Source: Riptortus pedestris
Taxonomy: Eukaryota > Arthropoda > Insecta > Hemiptera > Alydidae
Direction of reading: 5' to 3'
DNA: 64,000 nucleotides
Assembly: GCA_019009955.1 (NCBI GenBank)
Contig: CM032228.1
Coordinates: forward strand, 1,050,501 to 1,114,500
Position 1 is the first letter of the stretch. Each line of letters opens with the position of its first letter. Below, piece after piece: positions 58,080 to 64,000 of the stretch. The notes beneath the pieces were generated by a model, which made no database searches, had not been told where the DNA came from, and was given only the letters and a program-made list of their open reading frames with translations. Both the position numbers and the translations under genes were made by a program.

Positions 58080-59130
58080 TCGTTTCACATGTCATAGACA
58101 CCATAACTGCATTTTGTTTCTTTCGTGTATGTTTGTTTGTTTGTTACCTTTTCACGCATAAACAGCTGAACCGAATTTTATGAAACTCGGTATGTATATT
58201 ACTACTAGCCCAACTTAGACTTTAGGCTATATTAATATTCTCCCGATTAGCCTAAGTTGCAAAAAGTGGACGTTAATAAATAAATAAATATATTTAAGTG
58301 GCCGTTAATAAATAAAAATAATCTATAATAATCTATTCTCTGAGAGGAAGAGGAGTGGGGGTTTTAAGGGAGGCCTAAATAGCGATATTTCGTTTCCTAT
58401 TGGTTTTATATACACATAACAAAAGTTGTTTATTTTATTATTTAGAGTAACTTTTGTTATATACACTTTTGTCGAAATATCGAAGTGTAAATGCGTTATA
58501 CGCTAAAAATTATAGCCGGAGTCAGCAATTTTATTTGGCACGAAAGACTCAACCGAACTAAATAAAACTCGGTATGTGTATTAGCACTGACGCCTTAATT
58601 ATCATAAGCAATACTAACATTTCTAGGGACGGGCAGGAGTGGGGGTTGAAAAAGAATGCCTGAAATTAAAAATGGCTGTATTTCGTTTTCTACTGGTTTT
58701 TCAGCAAATATGCACATAACAAATGTTGTTTATTTTGTTATTTAATATCACTTTTGTTATATTCACTTTTGTCGTATAACAAAGTATAAACGAGATATAC
58801 ATTAAAAACTAAAGTGGAAGCCAACTATTTCGTTGGGCACTAACGATTGAACCGAACTTAACAAAACTCGGTTTGTGAATTTGCAATTGATTCTTCCCTG
58901 ATTATAAGCTATATTAAAATTTTTAGGTTCAAACGGGAGTGGGGATTATAAGAGAGGCTGAAATGAAAAATTCGTTTTTTTTATTTTTTATTTGTTTTGG
59001 CAAACATGCACATAACAAAAGTTGTTTACTTTGTTATTTAGAGTAACTTTTGTGTGCATTCACGACAAAAGTGAATGCACACAAAAGTTACTCTGGAATG
59101 AAGTAAACACTGGATATACGCTAAACGGGA
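58080..59130 (+). repeat. Family B, three degenerate units of about 300-380 bp
   Basis: Each unit has AAACTCGGTATGTGTATTA-like sequence, an AGTGGGGGTT line, a TTTCGTTTTCTATTGGTTTT line and CATAACAAAAGTTGTTTATT followed by GAGTAACTTTTGTTAT. Markers lie at about 58185, 58567 and 58868. A SINE-tail remnant is at 58245-58300. A reversed unit is at 63430-63720. Confidence 0.7.
59040..59094. repeat. Perfect hairpin, 24-bp arms, 7-base loop
   Basis: Left arm 59040-59063 (AGAGTAACTTTTGTGTGCAT...), loop GACAAAA, right arm 59071-59094. Arms are fully complementary. It occurs in the last family B unit, where the other units have only the half-palindrome. Confidence 0.97.
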
Positions 59131-60020
59131 GTCATTAATTTTATTAGTACTTATTTAAGGGTTTTTAATGAATGAATATTATGAAAAATGATGTTATGTT
59201 TTCGTCTTATATGATAGTTCAAAGTATGATTCGGATTAGTGAGGTTATAAATCTTCGTCACCCTCTCCTCATTTATTTATTTTTCCTAGAAAATGACTTT
59301 GTTATTTATTTCCAATAGAAATATAAACTATAAGAGCATTTCCATTATTTAATTTGTATAATGTCCCTTGATGTTATTGAAACAAATATGTACTATCATA
59401 TCAATTAAACGTTAATGGTAATGTCATTATGACAAAAACAATAGTCGTTTAAACTCGATATAATATGATATTTTTAGGGTACCACTATTATTTAATTCCA
59501 TCCGGTAGATAAATTATTAAAATAATGTTTTGCATCAATAATTTAAGTAGAAGAATGTTGAGAAGTCTCATGCGGGAGCGAAAGATGACGGGAGCCTTAC
59601 CAGTTAATTGAGTTTACTTATTTCCCGTCTGGCATTACTGGAAGCGATTTCCAGTGAGATTCACTATTACAAATATAATCTTACGTGCGAAACTTTGTCT
59701 CAACTATATGAGCTCGGATTGGCTTTTGCCAACCCGTACATATTGGAAATATGTTCATTATGGATGATATTTAATTGTAATAAATGCTACCCATGATTAT
59801 GGTTTGAATTATTGAAAAACGGTGAGACAAAAAGTGTAGAGGGATAGATTAGGAACACATTTTCATTTATTCTTCAAAATTTCTATTCTATTAATCCCCG
59901 AAGGTACCCTTCAGGGTTGGCAATTTCGGAAAATCATTAGGTCGTGGAGGGAAGTGTAATTGTACACATTGAATTCTTGCTATCAAAATACCATCATTAG
60001 TCAGTCAAGAATGATTTCCC
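59131..60020. other. AT-rich sequence, nothing recognised
   Basis: No exon or repeat-family motif is secure. The open frame at 59608-59796 has no recognisable features. At 60018-60045 the sequence CCCGGGCATTGCTGGGTACC, TTAGCTAGT forms a boundary with the next element. Confidence 0.45.
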
Positions 60021-60044
60021 GGGCATTGCTGGGTACCTTAGCTA

Positions 60045-60045
<1 letters not shown>

Positions 60046-60092
<47 letters not shown>

Positions 60093-60653
60093 CTGTTGCC
60101 TTTCTAGCGGTTGCAATTTTTGTTTGCTCATTAACAAACTCGATATATAGTCGTTTTATGCAAAAAGAAAAATCGAGTTCGTTAATGGCTGAAATCGGAC
60201 CAAGGGGAGAGGGGGGGCGGTTAGAGGGGAGAATTTTGAAAATTCGAAATATCTCCGTTAGTCGGATCGAAAAAGTGTAAAAAATTAATCGTATTGCAAA
60301 TTAAATATACTATAAATATTTTTATATGCATTTATACCCTATCTAGAATATTCACCGAGATATTTGCATTTTCCAGTTTTCAACCTTCCGTAAACCCCCA
60401 CTTCTACTCGTGTTATTTAAACAATACTCTGTTATATAATACATCACATTATTCCAAGCTTAAATACCAAATATTGTTTTCAAGAGACCTTTATTATGCG
60501 AGATACATGCAAATATGTTCGTGTGACCAACCCCCCCCCACCGTTTTAAATTCTTGAACGACTAAAATTTGATTTATTGAGATAAAATTTATTCTGATTC
60601 ATCATAACTTGCAGTACTAGATATAGAGCATAGTTGTCAATAAAATTAATATT
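60046..60653 (+). repeat. Family A copy starting at its (AT)n block
   Basis: (AT)n at 60046-60088, then TTGTCTGTTGCC, CTAGCGGTTGCAATTTTTGT, the G-rich centre, GTATTGCAAATTAAATATAC, a C-rich run and CAGTACTAGATATAGAGCAT. It is cut at 60653 by the start of an LTR. Confidence 0.8.
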
Positions 60654-60744
60654 GTTGCAAAAATTAAATAAACGAATAATCCTTCAGAGAGAGAGTCGCG
60701 TATTTGGGAAGTGCGAGATAGATCAAAGAAGCCGACAGAGGGTC
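60654..60744 (+). mobile_element. 5' end of a solo-LTR-family LTR
   Basis: TGTTGCAAAAATTAAATAAA, CGAATAATCCTTCAGAGAGA and GATAGATCAAAGAAGCCGAC match the reverse complement of 26139-26230 across 91 bases. The homology stops exactly where the 58-bp array begins. Confidence 0.85.
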
Positions 60745-62227
60745 GGCACAACTTATAACTACCACTCCATTTGCACCACTTACTGACTGACTGCAGAATA
60801 AGCGCACAACTTATAACTACCACTCCATTTGCACCACTTACTGACTGACTGCAGAATAAGTGCACAACTTATAACTACCACTCCATTTGCACCACTTACT
60901 GACTGACTGCAGAATAAGTGCACAACTTATAACTACCACTCCATTTGCACCACTTACTGACTGACTGCAGAATAAGTGCACAACTTATAACTACCACTCC
61001 ATTTGCACCACTTACTGACTGACTGCAGAATAAGCGCACACCTTATGACTACCACTCCATTTGCACCACTTACTGACTGACTGCAGAATAAGTGCACAAC
61101 TTATAACTACCACTCCATTTGCACCACTTACTGACTGACTGCAGAATAAGCGCACACCTTATGACTACCACTCCACTTGCACCACTTACTGACTGACTGC
61201 AGAATAAGCGCACACCTTATAACTACCACTCCATTTGCACCACTTACTGACTGACTGCAGAATAAGCGCACACCTTATGACTACCACTCCACTTGCACCA
61301 CTTACTGACTGACTGCAGAATAAGCGCACACCTTATGACTACCACTCCACTTGCACCACTTACTGACTGACTGCAGAATAAGCGCACACCTTATGACTAC
61401 CACTCCATTTGCACCACTTACTGACTGACTGCAGAATAAGTGCACAACTTATAACTACCACTCCATTTGCACCACTTACTGACTGACTGCAGAATAAGTG
61501 CACAACTTATAACTACCACTCCATTTGCACCACTTACTGACTGACTGCAGAATAAGCGCACACCTTATAACTACCACTCCATTTGCACCACTTACTGACT
61601 GACTGCAGAATAAGCGCACAACTTATAACTACCACTCCATTTGCACCACTTACTGACTGACTGCAGAATAAGTGCACAACTTATAACTACCACTCCATTT
61701 GCACCACTTACTGACTGACTGCAGAATAAGTGCACAACTTATAACTACCACTCCATTTGCACCACTTACTGACTGACTGCAGAATAAGCGCACAACTTAT
61801 AACTACCACTCCATTTGCACCACTTACTGACTGACTGCAGAATAAGCGCACAACTTATAACTACCACTCCATTTGCACCACTTACTGACTGACTGCAGAA
61901 TAAGTGCACAACTTATAACTACCACTCCATTTGCACCACTTACTGACTGACTGCAGAATAAGTGCACAACTTATAACTACCACTCCATTTGCACCACTTA
62001 CTGACTGACTGCAGAATAAGCGCACAACTTATAACTACCACTCCATTTGCACCACTTACTGACTGACTGCAGAATAAGTGCACAACTTATAACTACCACT
62101 CCATTTGCACCACTTACTGACTGACTGCAGAATAAGCGCACAACTTATAACTACCACTCCATTTGCACCACTTACTGACTGACTGCAGAATAAGTGCACA
62201 ACTTATAACTACCACTCCATTTGCACA
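60745..62227. repeat. 58-bp minisatellite, about 25.5 units
   Basis: The unit is GCACAACTTATAACTACCAC, TCCATTTGCACCACTTACTG, ACTGACTGCAGAATAAGT. Linked variants occur: GCGCACACCTTATGAC with CCACTTGC, concentrated at 61030-61430, and TGCACAACTTATAAC elsewhere. It starts at the point where the LTR fragment breaks off and ends against a reversed family A copy. It is not CRISPR: there are no spacers. Confidence 0.97.
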
Positions 62228-62458
62228 ACGTTGGTTCTCTACAACATTTCGATCAGACCCAAACTAACGGAGATATTTCGAATTTTCGAAAATCCTCCCC
62301 CTAAATCCCCCCTCCCAATGATCCGATTCCAGCCGTTGAAGAACATGATCCGTCTTTTAGCGTAAAACGTTTAAATACGGAGTTTGGTAACGATCGAGCG
62401 AAAATTGCGACCGCTAGAGCGTTAACAGGCTAATACACCTCTATCTTTATATATATAC
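62228..62458 (-). repeat. Family A fragment, reverse orientation
   Basis: GAACCAACGTT-like junction, then reverse of AATATCTCCGTTAGTTTGGG, the G-rich centre (as C runs), TTAAACGTTTTACGCTAAAA and CGACCGCTAGAGCGTTAACA, and a short TATATATA. It faces the copy at 60046-60653 across the 58-bp array. Confidence 0.8.
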
Positions 62459-62999
62459 TAGCGGACCCGGCAGACGTTGTCCTGCATGATATATCAAGGG
62501 ATTAGGATATTAAATTTAATAATAATATGTTTAAAAAAAAATCTTTTTTTAATAACGCAAAAACAACATTTGTTATGTTCACGTTTGCCTAAAAACAAAT
62601 AGTAAATAAAATATCGCGAAAACTTGGTAGACAAAAAGAAAAGAAAAAATGAGAGATGGATAAGAAGACGTTTTAGTTCTATGATTATCTGGTAGAATGC
62701 GCACTACACGTTCTTAAAAACAAACAGTTGTAGACCAATAATTGAAATAAATCAAAACCCTCAACAATAATAATGCAAATACATTAATATAAATAAAGAA
62801 AAGAAAATAATGCCAACATTCAAATCAAATTAAAATAAATTTGGACAATAAATACCAATGTCTGAAAGTGAAAACCTCTCGCTGCTGAAAACATCTTTAT
62901 TTAGATAACAAACTTAACTCTGAGGACATACATTAGATGAACATATTTACATTTCATTACATTTCCAATAACCTCGCCCTTCGCCCTTCGACCGGAGAC
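62459..62999. other. Unassigned AT-rich sequence bounded by ACTAGCGGACCCGGC
   Basis: Begins ACTAGCGGACCCGGCAGACG, which resembles the reverse complement of the boundary at 60026-60045 (ACTAGCTAAGGTACCCAGCA). The rest is A-rich with no recognised family until the 115-base segment at 63000. Confidence 0.45.
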
Positions 63000-63115
63000 C
63001 TGCTCCATCTGCCTGGCCGATCTGCGGCGCTAAACCATCCGGGGCGTCACCCGAACGCGTATTCAAAAATTCAATCAAATCGGACCATCCGTCTAGGAGG
63101 AGTTCAGTGACATAC
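63000..63115 (+). repeat. Direct copy of the terminal palindrome arm
   Basis: CTGCTCCATCTGCCTGGCCG through GGAGTTCAGTGACATACA is the same as 63724-63839. It leads straight into family A sequence (ACGCTTTAGCGGTCGCAATT). Confidence 0.95.
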
Positions 63116-63430
63116 AACGCTTTAGCGGTCGCAATTTTCGCTCGATCGTTACCAAACTCCGTATTTAAACGTTTTACGTTAAAAGACGGATCATGTTCTT
63201 CAACGGCCGGAATCTGATCATTGGGAGGGGGGATTTAGAGGGGAGGATTTCCGAAAATTCGAAATATCTCCGTTAGTTTGAGTCTGATCGAAATTTTGTA
63301 TAGAACCCATCTTTTTGCATATTAAAAGATCTATAAACGTTGTCATGTACCTTTTTTCACTGTCTTTAATATTAACCGAGATATCGGCGTTTTTTTAGTT
63401 TTCGGCCTTCAGTAAACCCCCACTCCCGTT
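63116..63430 (+). repeat. Family A fragment (centre)
   Basis: GCGGTCGCAATTTTCGCTCG, CGTATTTAAACGTTTTACGT, G-rich centre, AATATCTCCGTTAGTTTGAG and AATATTAACCGAGATATCGG, ending at AAACCCCCACTCCCGTTCG. It continues into reversed family B. Confidence 0.8.
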
Positions 63431-63720
63431 CGAACTTGACAAATTTAGTACAGCTTATAACCATGGTAGAACTAATACTAATTCACATACCGAGTTCTGT
63501 TCAGTTCGGTTCAATCGTTGGTGCCCAATAAAATTGTTGGCCCCTCTTTACTTTTTTAGTGTATATCTCGTTTATACTTTAAGATACGACAAAATTGAAT
63601 ATGACAAAAGTTACTCCAAATAACAACATAAACAACTCTTATCCTGTGCATATTTGCCGAAAAACCAATAGGAAACGAAATACGGCTATTTTTAATTTGA
63701 GGCCTCCCTCACGACCCCCA
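63431..63720 (-). repeat. Family B unit, reverse orientation
   Basis: Reverse complement contains AACTCGGTATGTGAATTAGT, AACGAGATATACACTAAAAA, TATGCACAGGATAAGAGTTG and CCAATAGGAAACG in complementary form, in family B order. Confidence 0.7.
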
Positions 63721-63723
63721 CCC

Positions 63724-64000
63724 CTGCTCCATCTGCCTGGCCGATCTGCGGCGCTAAACCATCCGGGGCGTCACCCGAACGCGTATTCAAAAATTCAATC
63801 AAATCGGACCATCCGTCTAGGAGGAGTTCAGTGACATACACACGTACGCTAGAATTATATATATAAAGATTCTAGCGTACGTGTGTATGTCACTGAACTC
63901 CTCCTAGACGGATGGACCGATTTGATTGAATTTTTAAATACGCGTTCGAATGACGCCCCGGATGGTTTAGCGCCGCAGATCGGCCAGGCAGATGGAGCAG
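63724..64000. repeat. Large palindrome, arms of about 130 bp, cut by the window edge
   Basis: The left arm from CTGCTCCATCTGCC (63724) is complementary to the right arm ending GGCAGATGGAGCAG at 64000, centred near 63862 on AATTATATATATAAAG. A few mismatches occur, mainly in the outer third (for example CACCCGAACG against CGTTCGAATG). The pairing may continue past the edge. Confidence 0.95.

Noticed and set aside
60745..62227. Regular short repeats suggestive of CRISPR
   Set aside because: The whole 58-bp period is conserved and there are no variable spacers; the window is eukaryotic.

Overview
The window is eukaryotic nuclear DNA from an arthropod, most likely an insect; I cannot name the species. 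The evidence is a spliced metazoan-type mitochondrial transhydrogenase gene with GT-AG introns, exons resembling Rebers-Riddiford cuticle proteins, a BEL/Pao LTR retrotransposon, a Ty3/Gypsy remnant, a jockey-like non-LTR remnant, tRNA-derived SINEs and a very abundant short Helentron-like family. Coding sequence is sparse. Satellite arrays and nested transposons make up most of the window, and most long open frames are artefacts of tandem repeats.

Layout. 1-1826 is a 48-bp minisatellite, probably inside an intron of the next gene. 4092-12998 (+) holds the last five exons of NAD(P) transhydrogenase (Nnt): the end of the membrane domain and the whole NADP(H)-binding domain, ending in a proper stop. 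13-22.7 kb is AT-rich intergenic DNA with SINEs and decayed repeats. 23.0-24.8 kb (-) is a broken Ty3/Gypsy pol (RNase H and integrase). 24.8-26.5 kb is a three-level nest: a dispersed element contains a solo LTR with a 4-bp target duplication, and that LTR contains another copy of the dispersed element. 26.7-27.4 kb is an 18-bp minisatellite. 28.4-28.6 kb (-) is the terminal exon of a small secreted cuticle-like protein. 28.6-42.2 kb is almost pure satellite: GA-rich array, 3.7-kb polypyrimidine tract, 49-bp array (about 135 units) and 56-bp array (about 50 units). 42.2-44.7 kb carries non-LTR retrotransposon debris. 44.9-52.5 kb is a 38-bp CT-rich array split by a young, internally deleted BEL/Pao element (45921-52279) with nearly identical LTRs and an intact gag-protease frame. 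53.0-56.3 kb (-) holds two phase-matched exons of a second cuticle-like gene; its terminal exon is paralogous to the one at 28.5 kb. 54-64 kb is rich in short tandem repeats (80, 119, 156 and 58 bp), LTR fragments and palindromes, and ends in a large inverted repeat cut by the window edge.

Family names used below. Family A: a roughly 590-640 bp dispersed element (AGCAGATTTCCC near the 5' end, its complement GGGAAATCTGCT near the 3' end, a CGCAG-CCC-CTGCG hairpin just before the end, an internal (AT)n block). Family B: a roughly 300-bp unit containing AACAAAAGTTGTTTA-type half-palindromes. Both names are local. No similarity search was possible, so family assignments rest on reading motifs by eye.
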